DNA of 6,605 bases, taken from an uncultured Bacteroidota bacterium (GTDB lineage: Bacteria > Bacteroidota > Bacteroidia > Flavobacteriales > Flavobacteriaceae). Shown here piece by piece: positions 1 to 6,558 of this stretch; position 1 is the first letter of the stretch, and every line of letters starts with the position of its first letter. The notes under the pieces are model-generated. The model had not been told where the DNA came from. It did no database searches and saw only the letters and a list, made by a program, of their open reading frames with translations. Location of the stretch: assembly GCA_903819815.1 (NCBI GenBank), contig CAIJFC010000180.1, positions 1 to 6,605 on the forward strand, in the 5' to 3' direction. Made by a program: the position numbers and the translations under genes.

Positions 1-186
1 CTGTCCGATTTTAATACAGGAGCTTTTGGAAAAGATTACGGTTTGGAAATTGTAGAAAGCGTTTTAGCTGGTTTGCATTCTAGAGTAGTAATTGTAGTTG
101 ATGAAAATGGAGTAGTTGTCTATTCAGAGCAAGTACCTGAAATTGCGAATGAACCTAATTATGACGCTGCTTTAGCGGTACTTTAA
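1..186 (+). CDS. tpx: Thiol peroxidase Tpx, C-terminal part (5' end outside window)
   Basis: This is the last 61 codons of an open frame that enters at base 1 and stops with TAA at 184-186. The translation (LSDFNTGAFGKDYGLEI..., then HSRVVIVVDENGVVVYSEQV, then EPNYDAALAVL) matches the C-terminal third of the atypical 2-Cys peroxiredoxin Tpx, including the S-D-F segment, the 'DENG-V-Y-EQVPEI' strand and the 'EPNYDAAL' terminal helix. Family knowledge: Tpx is a thioredoxin-dependent peroxidase that reduces hydrogen peroxide and alkyl hydroperoxides. Its peroxidatic and resolving cysteines lie upstream of this fragment, so catalytic competence cannot be judged here. The stop is only 8 bases before dgkA, so read-through transcription into dgkA is plausible. 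The identification rests on sequence pattern recognised by eye. Confidence 0.88.
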   Translation: MSDFNTGAFGKDYGLEIVESVLAGLHSRVVIVVDENGVVVYSEQVPEIANEPNYDAALAVL

Positions 187-194
187 TAGTAAGT

Positions 195-569
195 ATGGAC
201 TTTCAAAAGGACAATACCTTTTTTACGGGTAGATTAAAAAGTTTGGTTTTTGCGTTCAAGGGCGCATTCAAATTAATTACTACCGAGCACAGTATCATGG
301 TGCAATCGACTCTTGCAGTGCTTGTAACTATTGCCGGTTTTTACTTCAATATATCCCATGAAGAATGGCTATTTCAAACGCTTGCTATCGGTTTGGTTTT
401 GAGTATTGAAGGACTAAATACTGCAGTGGAGAAAGTAGCTGATTTTATTCATCCTGAGTTTCATAAAAAAATCGGATTTATAAAAGACATCGCAGCAGGA
501 GCTGTATTTTTTGCAGCTATGACCGCAATTGCAATTGGTTTAATGATATATTTACCAAAATTTACTTAA
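195..569 (+). CDS. dgkA: Diacylglycerol kinase family protein (DgkA-type, possibly undecaprenol kinase)
   Basis: This 124-aa protein is a full-length member of the small prokaryotic DAGK family, which forms homotrimers in the inner membrane and phosphorylates a lipid alcohol with ATP. It has an amphipathic N-terminus (FTGRLKSLVFAFKGAFKLI) and about three membrane segments at residues 35-52, 58-78 and 98-120. The signature E72-G-L-N75-T-A-V-E79 is present, with D83 and K97-D98 downstream and E31 near the first helix. By alignment by eye these match E. coli DgkA E69, N72, E76, D80, K94-D95 and E28, so the active site looks complete. Substrate is uncertain: related Gram-positive proteins act on undecaprenol, while E. 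coli DgkA recycles diacylglycerol. The ATG at 195 gives the normal family N-terminus, and no Shine-Dalgarno sequence is visible, as is usual in Flavobacteriia. It lies between tpx and ftsK, 37 bases before ftsK, and may be co-transcribed with either. Confidence 0.93.
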   Translation: MDFQKDNTFFTGRLKSLVFAFKGAFKLITTEHSIMVQSTLAVLVTIAGFYFNISHEEWLFQTLAIGLVLSIEGLNTAVEKVADFIHPEFHKKIGFIKDIAAGAVFFAAMTAIAIGLMIYLPKFT

Positions 570-606
570 TATTTCCTTGATTTAATAGTTATTAGTTTAA
601 TTAAGA

Positions 607-3057
607 ATGGCAAAAAAAACACTTACCTCGAATAAAAAAGGAACTGATCCTGAAGATAAATTACCTTGGAAATTAGGAAAGCAATATAAAATCTTATTGG
701 GATTTATTTTGATTTTGTTATCTGTGGCATTACTCTTAGCCTTTATTTCTTTTTTCATTTATGGTCAGGAAGACCAGAGTGCCGTTGCTAAATTAACGAA
801 TCGTTCTGAAACGGTGAATAATTGGTTAGGGAAATTTGGTGCTTTTTTAGCTGATTTATTTATCTATAAAGGATTTGGAATTGCTTCGTTCTTATTTGTT
901 AAATTTTTCTTTTTAACGGGTGCTTTTTTAGTGATGGATATTTCGTTTAAAAGATTGAAAAGTGTTTGGTTTTGGGATTTGTATGCGATAATTATTATCT
1001 CCATTTTATGTGGGTTTTTCGCAACGACTTTACCAGAATTAGGTGGAACAATAGGGTATGAAATGAACCTGTTTCTGCAAGATTATATTGGTAATTCAGG
1101 TACGTTTTTAATTTTATTGTTAGGAATTTTAATCTATTTGATATTTAAAATAAAAGTATCTCCTGAGGCCATTAAAGGTTTTTTTGAAAGAAGTAAAAAA
1201 GAAATTGATTCAGAATTAACTCCTGCGAATCAACCAGTTTCAGATTCAACCTACAATTTGGAAGAATATGCTGTTCCTGATGAAGAAATGGAAGAGCCTG
1301 TTGTTAAACCGATGTCCCAATTTGAAATTAATAAAGAAGCTCTAAAACCTACTATAAGTTCTTCTTCTGAAATTAATATGGATCCAATCTTAAAATCAAG
1401 AATTGAAGAACCAGTCGAGGATAATTTTGATGATTTAGAACCGAATACCTTACCAATTGAAAATACGGATAGTGATTTTGTTATAGAAAAAGCCCACGAG
1501 GAAGATATTGTTGAAGAGAATTTGGCTTCCCGTTTGGTTGCCGATTTTGGTTTGTTTGATCCGACTTTGGAATTATCCAACTATCAATTTCCTACATTGG
1601 ATTTAATGAAGGAATATTCCACGGGGGGAATTACAATCAACCAGGAAGAATTAGAAGAAAACAAGAATAAAATCCTTGAAACATTACGAAATTATAAAAT
1701 TGAAATAGCACAAATAAAAGCTACAGTAGGTCCCTCAGTTACTTTGTATGAAATTGTGCCAGAAGCAGGAATACGAATTTCTAAAATTAAGAGTTTAGAA
1801 GACGATATTGCATTGTCATTATCGGCCTTAGGAATTCGTATTATTGCTCCTATTCCTGGCAAGGGAACTATAGGAATCGAGGTTCCAAATAAGAATCCTA
1901 CGATGGTTTCTATGAAAAGCGTGATCGGATCGGCACGTTTTCAAGAGGCAGAAATGGAATTACCTATCGCTTTAGGAAAAACAATTTCCAATGAAACCTT
2001 TGTGGTAGATCTAGCTAAAATGCCCCACTTATTGATGGCGGGAGCTACAGGTCAAGGAAAATCGGTGGGATTAAATGCGGTGTTAACCTCATTATTATAC
2101 AAAAAACACCCGGCCGAAGTAAAATTTGTTTTAGTTGATCCTAAGAAAGTGGAATTGACACTTTTCAATAAAATAGAAAGACACTATTTGGCTAAATTAC
2201 CAGATTCTGGTGATGCCATTATTACCGATAATGCCAAAGTGGTGAATACTTTAAACTCGCTTTGTGTTGAGATGGACAACCGCTATTCTTTATTAAAAGA
2301 TGCGATGGTTCGTAACATAAAAGAGTACAATGATAAATTCAAAGCACGTAAATTAAATCCTGAAAATGGGCACCGATTTTTACCATACATCGTTTTGGTA
2401 GTCGATGAGTTTGCCGATTTAATTATGACTGCTGGTAAAGAAGTGGAAACTCCCATTGCTCGTTTGGCGCAGTTGGCGAGAGCTATCGGAATTCATTTAA
2501 TTATTGCAACGCAAAGACCATCGGTGAATGTAATTACCGGTTTGATTAAAGCGAATTTTCCAGCAAGGATTGCCTTTAGAGTAACCTCAAAAATAGATTC
2601 TCGAACGATTCTTGATACGCAAGGTGCCGATCAATTAATAGGGCGTGGAGATATGCTTTATTCCAATGGAAACGATGTGGTTCGGGTGCAGTGTGCCTTT
2701 ATTGATACTCCAGAAGTGGAGAAAATTACTGAGTTTATCGGTTCGCAAAAAGCCTATGCCGACGCGTACTTGCTTCCTGAGTTTGTTGGTGAAGAAAGTG
2801 GCATTAATCTTGATATGGATATTTCCGAGCGTGACGGACTGTTTAGAGAGGCTGCCGAGATTATTGTTACTGCCCAACAAGGATCTGCATCGTTGTTGCA
2901 ACGCAAACTAAAATTGGGTTACAACCGTGCGGGACGATTGATAGATCAACTGGAAGCTGCTGGAATTGTAGGTCCATTTGAAGGAAGTAAAGCCCGAAAT
3001 GTTAACATTACCGATTTGGCCGCTCTAGATCAATTTTTCAGTAATGAACAAAATTAA
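607..3057 (+). CDS. ftsK: DNA translocase FtsK/SpoIIIE
   Basis: This 816-aa protein is a complete FtsK-type double-stranded DNA pump. Family role: it sits at the division septum, moves the chromosome terminus into the daughter cells and activates XerCD recombination at dif. The N-terminal domain has about four membrane segments (residues about 29-52, 78-110, 120-141 and 163-182). A short acidic linker (about 185-320) is rich in Glu, Asp, Ser and Pro. The RecA-like motor spans about 330-735, with Walker A (A478-GATGQGKS486), Walker B (V599-DEFADL605) and the 'LARAIGIHLIIATQRPSVNVITG' stretch typical of the family. A winged-helix gamma domain (about 744-810) follows, including the LLQRKLKLGYNRAGRLIDQL segment that reads DNA polarity sequences. 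The linker is far shorter than the one in E. coli FtsK, which is about 1,300 aa in total, but the length is normal for this phylum. The ATG at 607 gives a typical basic MAKKT N-terminus. The gene's end overlaps a possible but less likely upstream start of lolA. Confidence 0.97.
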   Translation: MAKKTLTSNKKGTDPEDKLPWKLGKQYKILLGFILILLSVALLLAFISFFIYGQEDQSAVAKLTNRSETVNNWLGKFGAFLADLFIYKGFGIASFLFVKFFFLTGAFLVMDISFKRLKSVWFWDLYAIIIISILCGFFATTLPELGGTIGYEMNLFLQDYIGNSGTFLILLLGILIYLIFKIKVSPEAIKGFFERSKKEIDSELTPANQPVSDSTYNLEEYAVPDEEMEEPVVKPMSQFEINKEALKPTISSSSEINMDPILKSRIEEPVEDNFDDLEPNTLPIENTDSDFVIEKAHEEDIVEENLASRLVADFGLFDPTLELSNYQFPTLDLMKEYSTGGITINQEELEENKNKILETLRNYKIEIAQIKATVGPSVTLYEIVPEAGIRISKIKSLEDDIALSLSALGIRIIAPIPGKGTIGIEVPNKNPTMVSMKSVIGSARFQEAEMELPIALGKTISNETFVVDLAKMPHLLMAGATGQGKSVGLNAVLTSLLYKKHPAEVKFVLVDPKKVELTLFNKIERHYLAKLPDSGDAIITDNAKVVNTLNSLCVEMDNRYSLLKDAMVRNIKEYNDKFKARKLNPENGHRFLPYIVLVVDEFADLIMTAGKEVETPIARLAQLARAIGIHLIIATQRPSVNVITGLIKANFPARIAFRVTSKIDSRTILDTQGADQLIGRGDMLYSNGNDVVRVQCAFIDTPEVEKITEFIGSQKAYADAYLLPEFVGEESGINLDMDISERDGLFREAAEIIVTAQQGSASLLQRKLKLGYNRAGRLIDQLEAAGIVGPFEGSKARNVNITDLAALDQFFSNEQN

Positions 3058-3106
3058 CTTACCGATGAATACTAATATATTCCAATTATCTAAAATTACT
3101 TTTACC

Positions 3107-3751
3107 ATGAAAAATGGTTTTTTATTACTTTTTTTTGCATTATTATTTTGCACTTCAACTCAAGCTCAGGATAAAAAGGCGAAAGCATTGTTGGACGCCG
3201 TTACTGCAAAAATTAAAAGCTATGAGAATATTGTTATTGAATTTAAATATTCATTAAGTAATTTAAAAGAAAATATCAATCAGGAGAGCAAAGGTAATGT
3301 AACCATGAAAGGCAATAAATACGTATTGAATTTGATGGGAGTTACTAAAATATTTGATGGTAAAACCAACTATACTATTAATCCTGAAGATGAAGAAGTA
3401 GCGATTTCAAAAGTAAATGAGAAAGACGAAAATGCCATCACTCCGTCAAAATTGCTTACTTTCTTTAACTCTGGATACAAATATACTTGGGACATTCCTC
3501 AAAACGTAAAAGGCAGAAAAATTCAATATATTAAGTTGGTGCCAAACAATGCTAAAGACCAACGTAAAGAAATCCTTTTAGGTATAGACACCCAAACTAA
3601 GAATATTTATAACCTAATTGAGGTAGGGAGAAACGGAACAAAAACCACTTTGACTGTTAATTCTTTTAAAATAAACCAACCGTTATCCAAGAATCAATTT
3701 ACCTTTGACGCCAGCAAATATCCAAAATATTACATAAATAAATTAGACTAG
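3107..3751 (+). CDS. lolA: LolA-like outer membrane lipoprotein carrier protein (periplasmic)
   Basis: From the ATG at 3107 this encodes a 214-aa secreted protein. Residues 1-21 (MKNGFLLLFFALLFCTSTQA plus Q) form a clear Sec signal peptide, with likely cleavage around TQA-Q or AQ-D. Cys15 does not sit in a proper lipobox, so a soluble periplasmic protein is expected rather than a lipoprotein. The mature part (AKALLDAVTAKIKSYENIVI, later KGNVTMKGNKYVLNLMGVTK, FDGKTNYTINPEDEEV, LLTFFNSGYKY and the late FKINQPLSKNQFTFD) fits the half-barrel LolA/LolB fold that ferries lipoproteins from the LolCDE complex to the outer membrane. The frame is open from an earlier ATG at 3044, inside the ftsK end, and from one at 3065, giving 235 and 228 aa. 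I prefer 3107 because either upstream start would put about 14-21 extra residues before the signal peptide. The downstream gene begins at the very next base, suggesting translational coupling. The exact cargo is not shown by the sequence. Confidence 0.87.
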   Translation: MKNGFLLLFFALLFCTSTQAQDKKAKALLDAVTAKIKSYENIVIEFKYSLSNLKENINQESKGNVTMKGNKYVLNLMGVTKIFDGKTNYTINPEDEEVAISKVNEKDENAITPSKLLTFFNSGYKYTWDIPQNVKGRKIQYIKLVPNNAKDQRKEILLGIDTQTKNIYNLIEVGRNGTKTTLTVNSFKINQPLSKNQFTFDASKYPKYYINKLD

Positions 3752-5182
3752 TTGAAGATAATTGATAAATATATTTTTAAAACATTTGCGATTACATTTA
3801 CCACAGTATTTGTAATCTTGTTTTTTATATTCATACTTCAAACCGTGTGGTTATTCATTTATGATTTAGCTGGTCGGGACTTGGATTTAATGTTGGTGGT
3901 TAAATTCTTACTTTATGGAATGCCACGTATTATTCCATTGGTTATTCCTCTTTCAGTATTATTAGCTTCGATAATGTCCTTTGGAAGCTTGTCTGAAAAT
4001 TATGAATTTGCCGCTATGAAATCGGCTGGAATTTCATTACAAAGAGCCATGAGAGGACTGACTATTTTTATTGTAATTTTAAGTATAACCTCTTTTTTCT
4101 TTGCCAATAATGTGATTCCGTATGCTGAATATAAATTTATCAATTTTAGAAAAAACATTGCCCAACGTAAGCCGGCTATGGCAATTGCAGAAGGACAATT
4201 CAGTCAAATAGGTTTGTATTCTATTAAAGTAGATAAAAAAACAGGGGAGAACGGCAATCATCTTACAGGAGTTACCATTCATAAAAAATCGATTAATGGC
4301 GATGGAGTTCGCACGGTTATTAAAGCTAAATATGGCGATTTGATTAGTAGTGAGAATTCTAATTTGCTGAAATTGGTTTTAAATGATGGATTCTATTACG
4401 AAGATATTATTCCAAATAAATGGGATGATCGCAAGAAAATCCCATTTGCGAAAGCGACCTTTAAGAAGGACGTAATCAATATGGATTTATCAATTTTAAA
4501 TGGCAGTCAAGACAATCAGAGTATTACTAACACCTCCAACATGCTTAATTTAAGCGAGTTGAATTACACAATAGATTCCTTGAGAAAAAATTACAAACGC
4601 GATGTCATTTCCTTTTCAGATAATGTGCACCAGCGGTCGGGACTTTTAAATGTAAATAAATCGATTTTGCCAATGAAAGTTGACGTGGTAAAACCCGATT
4701 TAATGGCGTTATTGACAACCAGTGAAAAGCTCCAAATTTTACAATTTGCTTCAAGCAGTGTTTCAAATACCTTGTTTTCTATTGAAAGTTCCAAAGACGA
4801 ATTGAATATGAAACAAATTGCAATTAATGATCATTTAGGAGCGGTTTACGACAAATTTGTTGTGGCTTTTGCCTGTTTGCTAATGTTCTTTATTGGCGCG
4901 CCTTTGGGAGCAATTATTAGAAAAGGAGGAATTGGTTTACCAATAGTATTTGCGGTAGTTATTTTCATTTCATTTCATTTTATCAATACCTTTGGAAAAC
5001 GCTTGGCAGGAGAAAACGGCATTGATCCTTTTGTAGGATCATGGTTGGCATCGTTACTATTAACACCATTGGCTGTTTTGCTAACCTATAGAGCTACAAA
5101 CGACATTGGTTCGTTCAATTTAGACGTGATTACCGTACCGTTTCAAAACCTAATGAAAAGACTATTTCCAACACAAAATTAA
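3752..5182 (+). CDS. LptF/LptG-family (YjgP/YjgQ) permease
   Basis: This 476-aa protein is a complete LptF/LptG-type inner-membrane permease. In Gram-negative bacteria such subunits pair with the ATPase LptB to extract lipopolysaccharide and pass it to the periplasmic bridge LptC-LptA-LptD. It has three N-terminal membrane helices (about 12-36, 53-78 and 101-122), a large periplasmic beta-jellyroll region (about 125-365) and three C-terminal helices (about 368-388, 395-415 and 427-447). The cytoplasmic coupling motif NYEFAAMKSAGIS (83-95) and GAPLGAIIRKGGIGLPIV (382-399) are family hallmarks. The start is TTG at 3752, the base right after the lolA TAG stop. It yields MKIIDKYIFKTF, the expected family N-terminus, and no ATG lies nearby that would keep helix 1. 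The sequence does not let me say whether it acts as LptF or LptG, and no second permease gene is adjacent, so the symbol is left blank. It ends 5 bases before ribB. Confidence 0.93.
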   Translation: MKIIDKYIFKTFAITFTTVFVILFFIFILQTVWLFIYDLAGRDLDLMLVVKFLLYGMPRIIPLVIPLSVLLASIMSFGSLSENYEFAAMKSAGISLQRAMRGLTIFIVILSITSFFFANNVIPYAEYKFINFRKNIAQRKPAMAIAEGQFSQIGLYSIKVDKKTGENGNHLTGVTIHKKSINGDGVRTVIKAKYGDLISSENSNLLKLVLNDGFYYEDIIPNKWDDRKKIPFAKATFKKDVINMDLSILNGSQDNQSITNTSNMLNLSELNYTIDSLRKNYKRDVISFSDNVHQRSGLLNVNKSILPMKVDVVKPDLMALLTTSEKLQILQFASSSVSNTLFSIESSKDELNMKQIAINDHLGAVYDKFVVAFACLLMFFIGAPLGAIIRKGGIGLPIVFAVVIFISFHFINTFGKRLAGENGIDPFVGSWLASLLLTPLAVLLTYRATNDIGSFNLDVITVPFQNLMKRLFPTQN

Positions 5183-5187
5183 ATACA

Positions 5188-6321
5188 ATGACCCTTCCTA
5201 AATTTCAATTAAATACCATAGAAGAAGCTATTGAAGACATTCGTCAAGGGAAAGTCATTATCGTTGTGGACGATGAAGATCGGGAGAATGAAGGCGATTT
5301 TTTGGCTGCAGCCGAAAAGGTAACGCCCGAAATGATTAACTTCATGGCAACGCACGGACGTGGATTAATATGCGCGCCGTTAACCGAAAACAGATGTAAG
5401 GAATTGGGATTGCACGTGATGGTGAACAACAATACTGATCCTATGGAAACGGCTTTCACGGTATCGGTAGATTTACGTGGAAATGGGGTTACAACCGGAA
5501 TTTCTGCTGCCGATAGAGCTCAAAGCATCTTGGCATTATGCAATCCGGATACTAAACCACATGATTTAGCGCGTCCTGGGCATATATTTCCATTAATAGC
5601 CAAGCAAGGCGGAGTTTTAAGAAGAACAGGGCATACCGAAGCTGCAATTGACTTTGCACGTCTGGCGGGATTCAAATCGGCGGGGGTAATTGTGGAGATC
5701 ATGAATGAAGATGGCTCAATGGCTCGATTACCACAATTGGTTGAAGTGGCAAAGAAATTTGATTTAAAACTAGTTTCTATTGAGGATTTAGTGGCCTACC
5801 GAATGCTACACGACAGTTTGATTGTTAAAAAAGAAGATTTTGATGTCAATACAAGATTTGGCACCTTCCGATTGAGAGCGTATTTACAAACAACCAATAA
5901 GCAAGTTCATATTGCGTTGTCCAAAGGGAATTGGAATTTGGGTGAGCCAATACTGACGCGAATTAATTCCACTCAGATTAACAGCGATATTTTAGGGGCT
6001 TTAACCCACGATGCCGACAAAAACCTAGATTCTATATTCAACGTGATTAATAAAGCGGGAAAAGGGGCTGTATTGTTCATTAACCAGGAGTTGGAATCTT
6101 ACAATTTGCTGAATCGAATTGGCGAATTGAAAGTACTCCAAACTCAAGGTGAAATGAAGGCTCCATTGATAAAAATGGATGCAAAAGATTTTGGAATTGG
6201 GGCGCAGATCTTACACGATATTGATATTTCTAACATCCGATTGATTTCGAATTCCGAGCAAACCAAGCGAGTAGGAATGATAGGGTATGGGTTGGAGATT
6301 TCTGAATATGTAAAATACTAA
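5188..6321 (+). CDS. ribB: 3,4-dihydroxy-2-butanone 4-phosphate synthase RibB with degenerate GTP cyclohydrolase II-like C-terminal domain
   Basis: This 377-aa protein has the two-domain RibBA layout. Residues 1-about 205 form an intact RibB domain, which converts ribulose 5-phosphate to 3,4-dihydroxy-2-butanone 4-phosphate plus formate in riboflavin synthesis. Its Mg/acid motif VVDDEDRENEGDF (26-38), the GRGLICAPLT stretch, the RRTGHTEA motif (145-152, with H149) and E170 in VIVEIMNEDG are all present. Residues about 220-377 align by eye with GTP cyclohydrolase II (start NTRFGTFRLRAY, end DFGIGAQILHDI, then RVGMIGYGLEISEYV). The three zinc cysteines of the family block HSECLTGDVFGSLRCDCG are replaced by Q263, H274 and A276, and the catalytic QEGRGIGL loop reads QELESYNL (300-307). 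GTP cyclohydrolase II activity is therefore very unlikely, and another ribA would be needed elsewhere. Automatic annotation may wrongly call it bifunctional RibBA. It starts 5 bases after the permease gene. No FMN riboswitch can fit in that gap, and I see none. Confidence 0.94.
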   Translation: MTLPKFQLNTIEEAIEDIRQGKVIIVVDDEDRENEGDFLAAAEKVTPEMINFMATHGRGLICAPLTENRCKELGLHVMVNNNTDPMETAFTVSVDLRGNGVTTGISAADRAQSILALCNPDTKPHDLARPGHIFPLIAKQGGVLRRTGHTEAAIDFARLAGFKSAGVIVEIMNEDGSMARLPQLVEVAKKFDLKLVSIEDLVAYRMLHDSLIVKKEDFDVNTRFGTFRLRAYLQTTNKQVHIALSKGNWNLGEPILTRINSTQINSDILGALTHDADKNLDSIFNVINKAGKGAVLFINQELESYNLLNRIGELKVLQTQGEMKAPLIKMDAKDFGIGAQILHDIDISNIRLISNSEQTKRVGMIGYGLEISEYVKY

Positions 6322-6352
6322 TACGATTTATTGTTTCTAACATATGGTAAAT

Positions 6353-6387
6353 GAAATAATTACTTGAGTGGGTAGTTATTTTCTTTA
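6353..6387 (+). terminator. Probable transcription terminator after ribB
   Basis: An inverted repeat follows the ribB stop by about 31 bases. The left arm AATAATTACT (6355-6364) pairs with the right arm GGTAGTTATT (6371-6380), giving ten pairs of which two are G-U, around the 6-base loop TGAGTG. Outer bases 6353-6354 can add two weaker pairs with 6381-6382. A T-rich run (TTTTCTTT, 6379-6386) follows at once. The stem is AT-rich and so not very strong, which limits confidence, but its position at the end of the gene run and before a separately promoted tRNA fits a terminator. Confidence 0.5.
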
Positions 6388-6428
6388 TATTTTCTAAATA
6401 AATGTTTTAGAAATCAAAAAAAGGTTAC

Positions 6429-6436
6429 TATATTTG
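6429..6436 (+). promoter_or_regulatory. Bacteroidota-type -7 promoter element for the tRNA
   Basis: TATATTTG at 6429-6436 is an exact match to the Bacteroidota -7 consensus TAnnTTTG. Transcription would begin a few bases downstream, leaving a leader of roughly 25-30 bases before the tRNA at 6469. The expected -33 TTG is not clearly present at the right distance; the nearest candidate is the T-rich TGTTTTAG at 6403-6410. The call rests on the -7 match plus its position just before an RNA gene. Confidence 0.6.
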
Positions 6437-6468
6437 CAACCGCATTCAGCAAAAGGGTGTGACTTATT

Positions 6469-6558
6469 GGAGAAATGGCAGAGCGGTCGAATGCGGCAGT
6501 CTTGAAAACTGTTGACTGTAACAGGTCCGGGGGTTCCCCCATCTGGGTTTCTCCGCCA
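6469..6558 (+). tRNA. tRNA-Ser (anticodon UGA), atypical T arm
   Basis: The acceptor stem GGAGAAA (6469-6475) pairs perfectly with TTTCTCC (6548-6554), followed by discriminator G6555 and an encoded CCA (6556-6558). A D stem GCA (6478-6480) pairs with TGC (6492-6494). The anticodon stem GCAGT/ACTGT (6496-6500, 6508-6512, one G-U) encloses CTTGAAA, so the anticodon is TGA (6503-6505), reading UCA. The long variable arm (about 6514-6527, GAC/GTC) and discriminator G are class II serine features. The T arm is abnormal: TTC (6534-6536) is followed by CCCC rather than the canonical purine-A pair, 11 bases rather than 9 separate it from the acceptor strand, and no 5-bp T stem forms; instead GGGGG and CCCCC (6529-6533, 6536-6540) face each other. 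It could be a functional variant, a decayed copy or a sequence error. Confidence 0.8.

Noticed and set aside
570..606. Possible promoter between dgkA and ftsK
   Set aside because: The gap is AT-rich and holds TAGTTTAA and a TTG, but the -7 element departs from TAnnTTTG at its last two bases and the spacing is too short.
1251..1580. 109-codon open frame on the minus strand
   Set aside because: It lies fully inside ftsK, in the acidic linker region. The Ser-rich translation is what the complement of Glu/Asp-rich codons gives, with no domain pattern.
2635..2911. Two overlapping 88-codon frames on opposite strands inside the ftsK motor region
   Set aside because: Both are shadows of the strongly conserved ftsK reading frame, and neither translation resembles a known protein.
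4079..4794. Minus-strand frames at 4079-4282 and 4591-4794
   Set aside because: Both are contained in the Lpt permease gene, with no recognisable motif or independent start signal.
5183..5187. FMN riboswitch upstream of ribB
   Set aside because: Only 5 bases separate the permease stop from the ribB start, and no RFN-type conserved segments are visible in the end of the preceding gene.
5244..5702. Minus-strand frames at 5244-5459 and 5520-5702
   Set aside because: Both are shadows of the conserved RibB catalytic domain.
6469..6558. Selenocysteine tRNA as an explanation for the odd T arm
   Set aside because: The anticodon loop CTTGAAA gives TGA (reads UCA), not TCA (reads UGA). The 7-bp acceptor stem and short D stem are those of an ordinary serine tRNA.
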